Shown one piece after another: positions 1 to 8,736 of a stretch of DNA of 13,805 nt. The position numbers and the translations under genes were made by a program. Origin of the DNA: Larix sibirica (lineage: Eukaryota > Streptophyta > Pinopsida > Pinales > Pinaceae); NCBI GenBank assembly GCA_004151065.3, contig NWUY0300004865.1:7011-20815 (forward strand). Reading direction: 5' to 3'. Each line of letters begins with the position of its first letter. Position 1 is the stretch's first letter. The notes below the pieces were generated by a model. The model searched no databases, was not told where the DNA came from, and worked only from the letters and a program-made list of their open reading frames with translations.

Positions 1-101
1 GCAGCATATACCGCTTAATTTCACCCATAATTCAGAAATCACAGAACAGGAACCAAAGAGATGCATCACGTTTTCCTCAAAATGTTGAGTATATAAATGT
101 T

Positions 102-540
102 GAGTGTAGAAATAGATTCAGCACTCTTAGAAATTCCTAAAAACTTTAAAGTACCCATATTATATAAATATTCTCGAAAACTTTAAAGTATCCAAATTAT
201 ATAAATGTTGAGTGTAGAAATAGATTCAGCACTCTCAGAAATTCCTAAAAACTTTAAAGTACCCATATTATATAAGTTTCTCATAAATTCCCAAAAACTT
301 TAAAGTACTTAAATTATATTATATGAGTGTAGAAATAGATTCAGCACTCTCAGAAATTTCTAAAAACTTTAAAATACTCAAATTATATAAGTTTTTGAGT
401 GTAGAAATAGATTCAACACTTTCAAAAATTCCTAAGAACCTCGAAGTACCCAAATTATATAAGTTTTCGAGTATAGAAATAAATTCAGCACTCTCAAAAA
501 TTCCCAAAAACCTCAAAACATCCAAAATTATATAAATTTG
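102..540. repeat. Minisatellite, ~72-bp unit, five units with inserted half-units
   Basis: Five copies start with GAGTGTAGAAATAGATTCA or a close variant at 102, 210, 325, 397 and 469. The last three starts are exactly 72 bp apart. The first two intervals are 108 and 115 bp because an extra fragment of about 36-43 bp (the AAACTTTAAAGTA..AAATTATATAA half) is inserted after the unit. Because 72 is divisible by three, small reading frames stay open on both strands. Their proteins are themselves periodic and resemble no family I know, so I do not call them genes. Confidence 0.9.
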
Positions 541-1666
541 GCAGCTATTATATAAAATTCCCAAAATCAATTACCAAATTTTGTCAATGGTCAGAAAAAA
601 GAAAGAACGTCGCCTGTTTAGCCTCATCTATATTTTCAATTCAGTTTTATTCAGTTTTGGGAATGAGTATTTAGTTCTCTCAAGTTCGTTATATGCGCTT
701 TAATGATTTATTGATTTATTGCATATTCAGAAACACTAGCATACTATTCTATAGCACTTGAATTATGGAAAAATATATATATATATATTCAGTACCTACT
801 TTTATCACGAAAAGCAAATTACTGTTATATTACTATATATTTTAACGGAATAGGTTATTAATGTGTTAAATGGATCTTATCTTTTAAAAGATTTGATGTA
901 TCAAGGAATTTTGATGAATTTGGAATTAGAAATTTTAATTTAGAAATTACAGTAATTACACTACTAGTGTATGTGGTTTGGGACTAGGTTATACACTCAT
1001 AGTATGGGTGTGGAGATTTTTTGAATTTGAAAATAATATATAGTTGTTTCCACTTTAAATTTAAAAATCCAATTATATTTCCAATATAAGAGTTTTTTAA
1101 ATATAATATATAAGGGTTTCTTAAATAATATAAAAATTTCTTAAATAATAAATAAATTTCATTATCAAAATAAATTTCAAGATATGCATTATACAATGTA
1201 TTTTTTTTTGATATATGGAAAAGACTTTCTTCATGTACAAATTTGAAGGTATGCAATATATTTAGAAGGTATTGTTTGAGAGGTTCTAGTAATGAGGTGA
1301 GTTGAAAGATTATTTGAATGTATACAATATATTTATGTCATAATGATGATTTCACCGAGCCCCTCATCACTTGTGTGTACACGATGAATGCCAATGCAAG
1401 GCCTCTCTAAAATGTGTTTCGAATGCCATGAAACTTATCTCTATCAGGTCCCCAAGATCATCACCTTCGATGGTACGGAAGGTACAAGGAATTAAGACGA
1501 GGTATTATGAAGTATATCTTTACAAAACATCTTTACTTTTTAGATAGAGGTGAGATAAAAGGTTTGAAGTTCAGTCATAACACATGAACAAAGGAGGAAG
1601 AGAGATGCCAACTACATAAATGGTTTGTTATGATCATACATTCTAGATGCCTTCGTCATTTGCACT
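541..1666. other. AT-rich stretch without a recognisable gene
   Basis: No coding region, RNA gene or mobile-element domain was recognised. It contains an (AT)8 microsatellite at 773-788 and long A/T-rich tracts around 1020-1260. A minus-strand open frame at 984-1256 has only low-complexity, AT-driven composition and no motif. A small part with more mixed composition (about 1350-1500) gave no recognisable protein in any frame. Confidence 0.6.
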
Positions 1667-1675
1667 TATAAAAAA

Positions 1676-1853
1676 TTATAAGATATAAGACAGTGAAAAT
1701 TATAAGATATAAGAAATTGAGTAGGTCATTTCTTTTGGTGGGTGTCAATGCAATAAAAGTATAAAAGATTATAAGATATAAGACATTAAATTATAAGATA
1801 TAAGAAATTGACTAGGCCATTTCTTTTGATTGGTGTCAATGCAATAAAAGTAT
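1676..1853. repeat. Two-copy tandem repeat, ~91-bp unit
   Basis: Two adjacent copies end in the shared string GCAATAAAAGTAT at 1750 and 1841, 91 bp apart. Both carry ATTTCTTTTG followed by GGTGTCAATGCAATAAAAG. Each unit also contains a 15-bp internal duplicate, ATTATAAGATATAAG, so this string occurs four times (1676, 1699, 1768 and 1790). No coding content was seen. Confidence 0.88.
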
Positions 1854-1935
1854 TAATAAACCAAAGAGACTTTGAAATAAACTATGAACAAATACATTTT
1901 TGATAAAAAGAAAAATCCTTGATCCTTCAAAAAAC

Positions 1936-2088
1936 GTGATTACCAGATTTAATAGATTAGATTCATGAGGATGATTCACTCAATGCCCAAGTGATCACCA
2001 TATTTAATAGACTAGATTCATGAAGATGATTCACTCCATGTCCAATATTAGACTAAATTCATGAGGATGATTCACTCAATGTCTAATA
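1936..2088. repeat. Tandem repeat, ~55-bp unit, 2.8 copies
   Basis: Units start with GTGATTACCA at 1936 and GTGATCACCA at 1991, 55 bp apart. A third, shortened unit follows from about 2047. All three contain ATTCATGAGGATGATTCACT or a one-base variant (1960, 2015 and 2056). The array is noncoding in every frame examined. Confidence 0.85.
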
Positions 2089-2563
2089 TTGGGCAAAAAG
2101 GGAAAAAGTTGATGTGTTCCTACTAAATAAGGGAGTAGTGACAACTTGAAGGATAAGGTGGCAGGCAACATGATATGTTAGGTAGAAAGACTACTGTGTT
2201 CTTGCAATGGATTCAACATTATGTACAAACAAATACAAGGTGTTTTTCATTTATTTTGGTGTCTTATATATTTGCATTACTTGGATATATTATGTATTCA
2301 TTAACTGGAGAGTTTAGTTGTAATATCCCTTGTACACATTTTTCTTTTTGGCACCTTAGAATGAGATTCTTGTTTCTTGAGTTAAATTAAAAAATGCAAT
2401 GGGTGATACAATAGCAACAGGGTTGCATGAATTTTAACTACATGTTTTGTCTTCCCACATGGAAACGTTCATCATTTCATGTTGATGATGCACTCGTAGA
2501 GATCATGTAAATATGGTTTTATTAAGTTATCTTAGTTTGGTCTTCCCTAATTTCATTATCTTT
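2089..2563. other. Stretch without a recognisable gene
   Basis: A 71-codon plus-strand frame at 2175-2390 encodes a hydrophobic, phenylalanine-rich peptide typical of chance translation of AT-rich DNA. I see no conserved motif and no splice-consistent exon pattern that I can defend. Confidence 0.5.
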
Positions 2564-2990
2564 CTTATTGTTGTCATTTCACCATATATTGAATAGCATG
2601 TTCATTATTTCCAATCTCTTTATCTCTTTGATAATTCTATGCATTTAACATGTTTGCCAATGTTAGCTAAGAAAATCTTCGAGTATGTTCATGACACTAA
2701 AAATGTAGATATGTGTTCATGTTCTTAGGAACTATAATGCATTTGTCATCGTCATTTAAGAATGCCATTGACATATTGCTCATCTTCCAGTGCAACTTCT
2801 TTGACAAAATCAATTTCACATAATATTTTAAAAAACATAGGAGTCACAACTATGTCAGTGATGATGTGGAATAGATTTTGTTAATATTTTTAATATATAT
2901 AGCATACACAATTGTTGTGATTTGTGTTGTAAGCATGTGGCTTAAAGCATCTAGGAACTTTCAACATAAAATAAATTTTCCAATGGGTCC
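2564..2990. repeat. Dispersed/tandem repeat, copy A (~427 bp)
   Basis: This copy runs from CTTATTGTTGTCATTTCACC to CAATGGGTCC. An almost identical copy follows immediately after the N at 2992, and a third diverged copy lies at 11532-11806, so this is a repeat family rather than a unique locus. By eye the first two copies differ at about 13 positions, including one single-base indel at GCTAAG/GCTAAAG. The last ~110 bp stays open in one plus-strand frame in both copies, with a hydrophobic segment, but I recognise no protein family. Confidence 0.92.
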
Positions 2991-2991
2991 G

Positions 2992-2992
2992 N
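2992..2992. other. Assembly gap (single N)
   Basis: An ambiguous base sits exactly between the end of copy A and the start of copy B of the 428-bp repeat. The single N probably marks a join between contigs of unknown spacing rather than one unread base. Confidence 0.85.
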
Positions 2993-3420
2993 CTTATTGT
3001 TGTCATTTCACCATATATTGAATAGCGTGTTCATTATTTCCAATCTTTTTATCTCTTTGATAATTCTATGCATTTAACATGTTTGCCAATGTTAGCTAAA
3101 GAAAATCTTCGAGTATGTTCATGACACCAAAAACGTAGATATGTGTTCATGTTCTTAGGGACTATAATGCATTCATCATCGTCATTTAAGAATGCCATTG
3201 ACATATTGCTCATCTTCCAGTGCAACTTCTTTGAAAAAATCAATTTCACATAATATTTTAAAAAACATAGGAGTCACAACTATGTCAGTGATGATATGGA
3301 ATAGATTTTGTTAATATTTTTAAGATATATAGCATACACAATTTTTGTGATTTGTGTTGTAAGCATGTGGCTCAAAGCATCTAGGTACTTTCAACATAAA
3401 ATAAATTTTCCAATGGGTCC
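2993..3420. repeat. Dispersed/tandem repeat, copy B (~428 bp)
   Basis: This is the second copy of the 2564-2990 repeat, about 97% identical by eye and in the same orientation. It begins at the base after the N and ends at CAATGGGTCC before continuing into unique sequence. An open frame at 3308-3577 starts inside it and runs past its end. The predicted peptide has an N-terminal hydrophobic segment and no motif I recognise, so I do not call it a gene. Confidence 0.92.
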
Positions 3421-3663
3421 TACAATAAACAACTTAAGGACAAGTTCCTTAAAGAGGTGGGTGGATGATGCCCACATTTTTCTACAAGAGCGGAGGCTTA
3501 TGTTTGAATTATCAACATTTCAAACTTTCAAGCAAGTACATCATCAGGCGATCAGTGCTCATGGTTCAACCCTTTAATGTTCGGTTAATTAATAATAATT
3601 CTTTGAAGATGATCAAGCATAATTAATGTCTACTAATTTTTTTATATTCAAAACAATATGTTT
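3421..3663. other. Unique sequence between repeat B and the PLE remnant
   Basis: The tail of the 3308-3577 frame (about 52 codons) lies here. It has mixed composition with several charged residues and could be an unrecognised fossil coding fragment. No family assignment is possible by eye, and the remainder is AT-rich. Confidence 0.4.
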
Positions 3664-3726
3664 CTAATTTTCCTTTAATTTCAAACCCCTATCACGGTTA
3701 AGATTATTATTGCTTTCTTCGACTTA
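3664..3726 (-). pseudogene. Penelope-like element, extreme C-terminal fragment (inverted)
   Basis: The minus strand encodes VEESNNNLNRDRGLKLKEN followed by a stop. This matches the characteristic C-terminal tail of Penelope-like retroelement ORFs, of the type EIEK..NNLNRDDGLKLS. The matching tail of the plus-strand PLE remnant lies at about 4229-4300, so the two form an imperfect inverted repeat. The fragment has nothing upstream: about 40 bases further up its coding strand it meets the plus-strand copy. The match is short, but the asparagine-rich block and the GLKL ending are distinctive. It is an inverted, strongly truncated copy and not functional. Confidence 0.55.
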
Positions 3727-3764
3727 AGAGAAGAGAAGACAATATAAAAATGAATGGACCCCAA

Positions 3765-4310
3765 ATCACTCTTTCCTTCATTTGTGGCACTATAGATAAG
3801 ATTGCGAAAAGATTGGGAAAAACTTATATTAGGGTTAGTCTCTCACCTCCAAACTTAGTAAGGAACATGTTAGGTTAAACAAAAGATATTGTTAAGATGA
3901 AGCTTCAGAAAGAGATATATGAGATTCCATGTCATTATCACAAAGTTTATATTGGCAAGATCGACCGTTTAATCCAGACAAGGCTAAAAGTGGCATAAAA
4001 CAATGTCATAATCCATAACAAAATAAAGAAATTCACCATGCCAATTCATTATATATATGGGGTACCTAGGTAGGCACCCAAAGGGGCTAATGAATGTAAC
4101 GTAGTTATGATCATGTAATAGGCCCGCTATGTAGTTAGATGAAATAATATAAGCATTTCCAAACATCACATATGTATAGAGGACACAAAGGTGATGGAAT
4201 TTTTTTGCATCAATGCAAAACATGAATACGAGAAGTTATAGAACTTGAAAAATGCAATTATAATCTTAACCACGATAGCAGATTTGAGGTCAAAAGAAGT
4301 TTGGCAATTA
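3765..4310 (+). pseudogene. Penelope-like element remnant: RT C-terminal linker plus GIY-YIG endonuclease
   Basis: Frame 3 from 3765 reads a linker of the type found between reverse transcriptase and endonuclease in Penelope-like elements (..RVSLSPPNLVRNMLG), then a stop at 3876-3878. A degenerate GIY-YIG nuclease follows: KEIYEIPC at 3909-3932, KVYIGK at 3942-3959, and an Arg-containing helix DRLIQTRLK. In the family the first motif is usually G-[IV]-Y, and here the glycine is Glu. Further on, still in frame 3, SKHHICIEDTKV (about 4158-4193) matches the H.I.FEDAKV block. After a one-base shift near 4229 the tail REVIELEK..NYNLNHDSRFEV follows in frame 2. Several stops and the shift make it a pseudogene. 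The RT proper was not found. The family call rests on motif order recognised by eye. Confidence 0.72.
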
Positions 4311-5217
4311 GTAGTTTGAGCCCCAAAAACAAAGACAATAATAATAATGTAGCCAATATTAACCCTGTGTGATGCCCTCTGCAACCGCAGATGCCTAATG
4401 CATTGCTCTCACCTTGAAACGTGGTTGAAATCTAACATTTTTGCTTTGGGTGCTCAATTTTGTAGGCAGTTTCTAGAAGCCCATACAACTAGTTCTTGGT
4501 GATTCTTTGGATCAGAAAATATAAGGGGAAAATAAAGACAAAAGCCATTGATGATATATATAAAGTTTCTTTTATGAGATTCTTGAAAACCAAGTTATGT
4601 ATTACTTTTATAAAATTGAAATTCTACCTAATGAATCATACTAGGAAGGTTGAATAATCAATGGAAAAAAGAATCTCTGAAGATAAAGAAGTTACAAAGG
4701 GTAAAATAAAGGTGGGGAAAATATACATAAGAAAAGGAGGATGAGGAGATCAAGTTATTGGGGTGATTTTATGTTTACTATATTTTCCAAAATTATGTAG
4801 GAATATATTATATATGTGACCTCCTAATACAAAGAAAGTGAGTGTTTTTCTAAAGGGTGATTGAGTGGGGTCAAGGTTGTAAATTGTTGGGAGTGGATTT
4901 CACATTGTAAATACCACTTCAAAATGGTTTGTGAATGTATTATGAACAAGAAGCAATAAATTGAAATTGCTATTGCTTTTCTCTAGTCATATTGAGATCT
5001 TAACTAGTTCTAAATCAATTTTACATTGGGGAAACTTTAAACTTTTCTAGCAAGCCTTCTCAAGTAGATTTTGCTCTCCCTTGAATTTGTTCACTTATAC
5101 TTAATTGAAATTTATGTATTATTAGTTGAAATGTTTGAATAGAGATGTGCTTAACTTTCATACTTTTAAATGTGGCTATGTTAGTTTGCATCTGCATCAT
5201 ATGCTCATGGTTTTATC
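4311..5217. other. Stretch without a recognisable gene
   Basis: The stretch starts with possible PLE 3' flank and has a short (AAT)4 run at 4337-4348. At 4885-4897 lies TGTTGGGAGTGGA, a 13-mer repeated at 9014-9026 and inverted at 8070-8082, where it sits in LTR-like sequence. About 65 bp downstream, GCAATAAA (4954-4961) could be a polyadenylation signal, so a decayed solo LTR is possible here. No protein similarity was recognised. Confidence 0.45.
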
Positions 5218-5410
5218 ATATTAATTAATTTGATTCAAGGGCATTAACTTGCTTATACCATATCAATTAATTTGATTCAAGGGCATTAACTAGTTGAAGG
5301 CATTTTGATTCAAGGATATTAATTAGTTGGTTTTATTATATCAATTAATTTGACTCAAGGGCATTAACTAGTTGGAGGTATTTTGATTCAAGGATATTAA
5401 TTAGTTGAAG
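5218..5410. repeat. Tandem repeat, ~79-bp unit, ~2.5 copies
   Basis: The string ATATCAATTAATTTGATTCAA recurs, in part or with single-base changes, at about 5218, 5260 and 5339. Each is followed by GGGCATTAACTAGTTG or a variant. The two full units (from 5260 and 5339) are 79 bp apart and contain an internal half-copy, TTTTGATTCAAGGATATTAA. The first unit is truncated. The array is noncoding. Confidence 0.87.
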
Positions 5411-5890
5411 GTGTTTATGGGTGGATTTATGAAAATGAATAACACCTTTTAATAAAATGTAGCAAAGAAAATTTGTCTTTTCTTAATTGGATTAGATTAG
5501 GGCTGACCAATCATAACCTTATGTTGTAGTTGACTAGGGATGCATTGGGATTTTACCATACAACCTAAGCTCAAATACATAATGACAAATGGGCTATCAG
5601 CGAATTGGAAGGTAATGAAGTTGGAAGGTGCTTCCAAGGAATTACATGAAGTTACCTAGGCAAGAAACTTTCAAGTGAAACATGAAGCAAAAGTCACATG
5701 AAAGATCCCTTCCCAATCCCACCTACCTTTCTCATTCAGCATTCCACATGTTGAGTTTTTAGCCCCAACCACTCCACGTCAACACCATGTAGACCTTATC
5801 CTGTGAATAAATTTTAACTGACACATTGGATAACGTAAGGTTTTGAAGAGGAAAGTGCGCCCACAATGATAAAATCCATTGAATGGCTTC

Positions 5891-5891
5891 N
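5891..5891. other. Assembly gap or ambiguous base (single N)
   Basis: A single N lies in ordinary sequence. Unlike the N at 2992, I found no duplicated flank on either side. Confidence 0.85.
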
Positions 5892-5932
5892 GTATTGCAC
5901 TCAAGGAGCTATTCAAGGAGAGGTTTGCACCT

Positions 5933-5987
5933 CGAGAGATTTGATCCCTCTCGGCACTTGATAGAGCCTAGGATTTGGATCTAGGCT
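5933..5987. other. Two adjacent short hairpins
   Basis: CGAGAG (5933-5938) pairs with CTCTCG (5948-5953) around a 9-base loop. AGCCTAG (5965-5971) pairs perfectly with CTAGGCT (5981-5987) around another 9-base loop. The stems are GC-richer than the surroundings. They may be the ends of a small transposon or an RNA structure, but no function can be read from the sequence. Confidence 0.45.
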
Positions 5988-6902
5988 AGTTTTTATATGA
6001 ATTTATAAAATTGCATGTTAGGTTTTCAAGTTACATTGAAAAACTTGTTAGAATTCTTGTCAACCATACTAACATTTCTATGGGAATTATTCTTTGTGTT
6101 ATTGGATTTGTATATTTGAACTTTTGAGGGTTTGAAGGGATAGATTTGAGGGGTATTTAACCTTTTCAAAACTAGAGTGGGATTTTTCATCCTTCTCATC
6201 CTATTGGGTTTGAATACCACAACAAAAATATTGGGATCAATTTATTCCCGAGAATATTTGAAATGGGTAGATTACAACAAAAATGATTTCATGAATTTAA
6301 CTCTTAATGGATTAGAACAAAATGAATGTTCAAATATTCTATCGATTGTAATAGGGAACTAGGGCCCATATGACACACTGTGTCACATTTATCTATCTAA
6401 TTGGAAATGCTTGCATTGGAAGTTATATTTGGAAATGTGGTGCCTTACAACTTAAACATAAAGAGGGTATTTCTTGATCAAGCAATCAAACCATCGGAGA
6501 ATATATCATCATTACTCAATGTTTACAATGACATAGCATGACTCACCCTACTTAGGTATTTGCATATTAACATGGCCCACAAGAGTAGAAACTATTAGGC
6601 TATGCACATGCACTGAGAAGAGCCTCTCCATCATGATTGGAATTTCAAAATATGTATCTACCCAATAATTTGACGATTTACAATTTTTAATCAAACATAT
6701 TTTAACTCTTTCCTTAACCTCTATGATGGACATGTCAAATTCTCCATAACTAGGACTTTGGCCATTAAATTCCATCCTAGCAATATTTTGGCAAGGTCTG
6801 TTGAATTTGTGTCTTTTCGTTCTTTTGATTGTCTATTAAAATGGGCTTGAATTTACTTATCTAGACTAATTTTTATTCTGTCGATTTTGAAATTTTTTGT
6901 AT

Positions 6903-7017
6903 AGAATAGATTTGGGTGCTCCATTGTCTAGGTAAGGTACCACAAGAAACACAATATGATAGAATAGAGTGGGTGCTCCATTGTTTAGGTCAGGTACCAT
7001 AAGCAACATTATATGAT
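6903..7017. repeat. Two-copy tandem repeat, ~57-bp unit
   Basis: AGAATAGA at 6903 and 6961, GGGTGCTCCATTGT at 6914 and 6971, and GGTACCA..AAG..ACA..ATATGAT recur in the same order. The copies differ by a few substitutions and a 1-2 base length change. The repeat is noncoding. Confidence 0.87.
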
Positions 7018-7167
7018 ACTAGGGTACATTTACAACCAAGAGGAAATTAAAACAAATAGTGATTACAATGCCATTCTAGGTAATAACAATTGAATGAGTG
7101 CTAGATACTTTTTTGGCACTTGAAGAGAAGGGACTTGTGAAGTTAGGTATACATTGGATAAAGATAT

Positions 7168-7773
7168 CCCATGTCACATGGTAAAACCAAAACTGGCCCC
7201 ATTGAGTATGAGGATAATCCTTGTTTGACAACGTACAACCCAGACAACAAGCACTATGTTTCACAAATAAATAGTCTGTAATAAATTGGCAAGGGTAAAT
7301 ATATTATATTTACTTATGTGGCGTTGAAGGTATTGAATGACTCTTTTCTTTATAAAGTTTGTGATTTCCAAAATGTTTTCAATCTTTCTATTGTACTTGC
7401 AAGTTACCAATGTCCGAGCAATTAACATTGCAATATTGAAGGAAAGCCCTATCAGATGGGATTTTCAATGGGATACATATCCCATAAAACCAAAGTTGGC
7501 CCTGTTGAGTATGACCAACCTTGGTATGAGGATAGTCCTTGTTTGACAATGTGCGTCCCAAACACCAAGCACTATGTTTCACAAACTAATAGTCTGTAAG
7601 AAATTGACAAGGGTAAATATATTATATTTACTTATGATGTGGCATTCAAGGTATTAAATGACTATTTTATTTATAAATTTTGTGATTTCCAAAATGTGTT
7701 CAACCTTTCTATTGTAGTTGCAATTTACCAATGTTCAAGCAATTAACATTGCAATCTTGAAGGAAAGCCCTAT
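7168..7773. repeat. Tandem pair of ~290-bp units
   Basis: Unit 1 (about 7168-7452) and unit 2 (about 7483-7773) share long blocks in order: GGCCC..TTGAGTATGA, ATCCTTGTTTGACAA (TTGTTTGACAA at 7221 and 7539), CAAGCACTATGTTTCACAAA, AAGGGTAAATATATTATATT, TTTGTGATTTCCAAAATGT, GCAATTAACATTGCAAT and GAAGGAAAGCCCTAT. The offset drifts from 318 to 321 bp, so the copies differ by small indels as well as substitutions. The mirrored minus-strand peptides at 7076-7264 and 7388-7582 are only a by-product of the duplication. No protein family was recognised; it may be noncoding retroelement sequence. Confidence 0.92.
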
Positions 7774-7869
7774 ATGATATGAAAATGGGACTTTGGCCAC
7801 TTTCACTGAAAATCTTAAGACATCAATCCAATCATTAAACATTGACATTAAATCTGATTCAGTTACCAA

Positions 7870-8032
7870 GATCTTTAACTGATAGTGCATCTTGCAATGT
7901 TATGTGATTAGCTTCACTTATCTAAAACTTATGCTTATGAAGATTAACTTGCATAATTCCATTAATCATAAGTGAAATATAAAGAAGAGATCAAGAGAAA
8001 ACAATATCAACAAAATCACACCAAAACTTGAT
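7870..8032 (-). repeat. LTR-like direct repeat, left copy
   Basis: The segment from GATCTTTAACTGATAG to CCAAAACTTGAT is repeated in the same orientation at 8737-8898, at roughly 87% identity by eye. Read on the minus strand it continues the sequence of the inverted arm at 8012-8178. I therefore interpret it as the downstream (U5-side) part of an LTR lying on the minus strand. No clean TG..CA ends or target-site duplication could be defined. Confidence 0.8.
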
Positions 8033-8178
8033 GACAGAGTTCACTAGACACCTTGTCTACATCTCTGGGTCCACTCCCAACAGTGAGATCGCTCTTTATT
8101 AATATCAAAATGTTGAAATAATACAAAAGAAAGACTTACAATTCAACTTATGAGATCACTTTTCAGTTTTGCAACTCA
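8012..8178 (-). repeat. Inverted repeat, left arm (LTR-like, minus strand)
   Basis: This arm is the reverse complement of 8918-9084. Both arms are 167 bp, about 88% identical by eye with small compensating indels. Read on the minus strand it contains AATAAA (8095-8100), then TGTTGGGAGTGGA (8070-8082), and the end reads GGTGTGATTTT. This order, a poly(A) signal followed by GGAGTGGAC, resembles the R/U5 region of plant Ty1/copia LTRs. The family call is a resemblance, not a proof. Confidence 0.85.
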
Positions 8179-8344
8179 GAAATAGAAACATAAACCACCA
8201 TTGGCTACTTCTCAACTTATGGGACTTTAGAGTATAGACTTTGCTATACTTGGCTCGGCAACAAAGGCTCTAAAGACCCCCTTCAGATCGGCTGCTCCAA
8301 CTTAGAAACATAGGTCATAAATTCACACCGCCAGTCCATACTCT

Positions 8345-8630
8345 GCCTCGATATGCATGCCCACTTTGCTCATTGTACCCCCACCTCGGGAAGCATGTCG
8401 TACTGCACCTCAAGCTATGTGCATACTCTTGGGCACTCCCAAACTATCTCAAGAAGCGTGCCCGTAATGAACCTCGGACTACATGTCAATATTGAATCTC
8501 AAACTGCTTGTCCACCTTGAATTTCATGCTCTCTCTACACACAGTCACATCGTCTTGAGATGTGTGCCCAAACTTTACCTCGAGCTGCATGCCAACTTTA
8601 GTTCCTCATACTACATTCCTGATTGTACTC
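8345..8630. repeat. Degenerate GC-richer minisatellite, basic unit ~25 bp
   Basis: The motif [AG][CT]CTC[AG][AG]..[GT][CG]ATG[CT]C recurs with starts at about 8345, 8383, 8407, 8446, 8471, 8496, 8551 and 8577. The spacings are 38, 24, 39, 25, 25, 55 and 26 bp. Examples are CCTCGATATGCATGCCCAC, ACCTCGAGCTGCATGCCAAC and ACCTCGGACTACATGTCAA. The units are strongly diverged. The block is clearly more GC-rich than its neighbours and fills the space between the repeat arms. No frame stays open through it, so it is not a protein repeat now. Confidence 0.6.
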
Positions 8631-8651
8631 CCGAACTCATAAATGGTGATG

Positions 8652-8659
8652 TTTAAATA
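8652..8659 (-). promoter_or_regulatory. Possible TATA box of the minus-strand LTR-like unit
   Basis: The minus strand reads TATTTAAA within CCTCCTATTTAAACATC. It lies upstream, in the minus sense, of the minisatellite and of the AATAAA at 8095-8100, as a U3 promoter would. TATA-like strings are common in AT-rich DNA, although this stretch is locally less AT-rich, so this is only a suggestion. Confidence 0.2.
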
Positions 8660-8736
8660 GGAGGTCGAGGCCAAACCTGCCCCACCCCACAATTCATGGC
8701 ATCAATTTAAATATTTTAATATTTGTTATGCCACAG

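Larger units (their letters stand above)
5411..6902. other. Long stretch without a recognisable gene
   Basis: Small open frames at 6026-6220 (minus), 6177-6362 (plus) and 6548-6775 (minus) show no motif, no conserved pattern and no supporting context, and I take them as chance. The stretch includes the N at 5891 and two small hairpins at 5933-5987. A less AT-rich part at 5640-5880 gave no recognisable protein in any frame. Confidence 0.5.

Noticed and set aside
319-570. Repetitive minus- and plus-strand peptides as a repeat protein
   Set aside because: Both follow from a 72-bp minisatellite whose length is a multiple of three. Neither has a recognisable fold, and the composition is AT-driven.
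1360-1500. Exon of a host gene in the less AT-rich stretch
   Set aside because: All frames are short and no conserved motif or credible splice pair was recognised.
2993-3420. CRISPR-like or LTR pair interpretation of the 428-bp copies
   Set aside because: There are only two adjacent copies, no internal region between them, no TG..CA ends and an N at the junction.
4311-4560. tRNA- or SINE-like element
   Set aside because: No A-box/B-box pair or cloverleaf could be made out; only short chance matches were seen.
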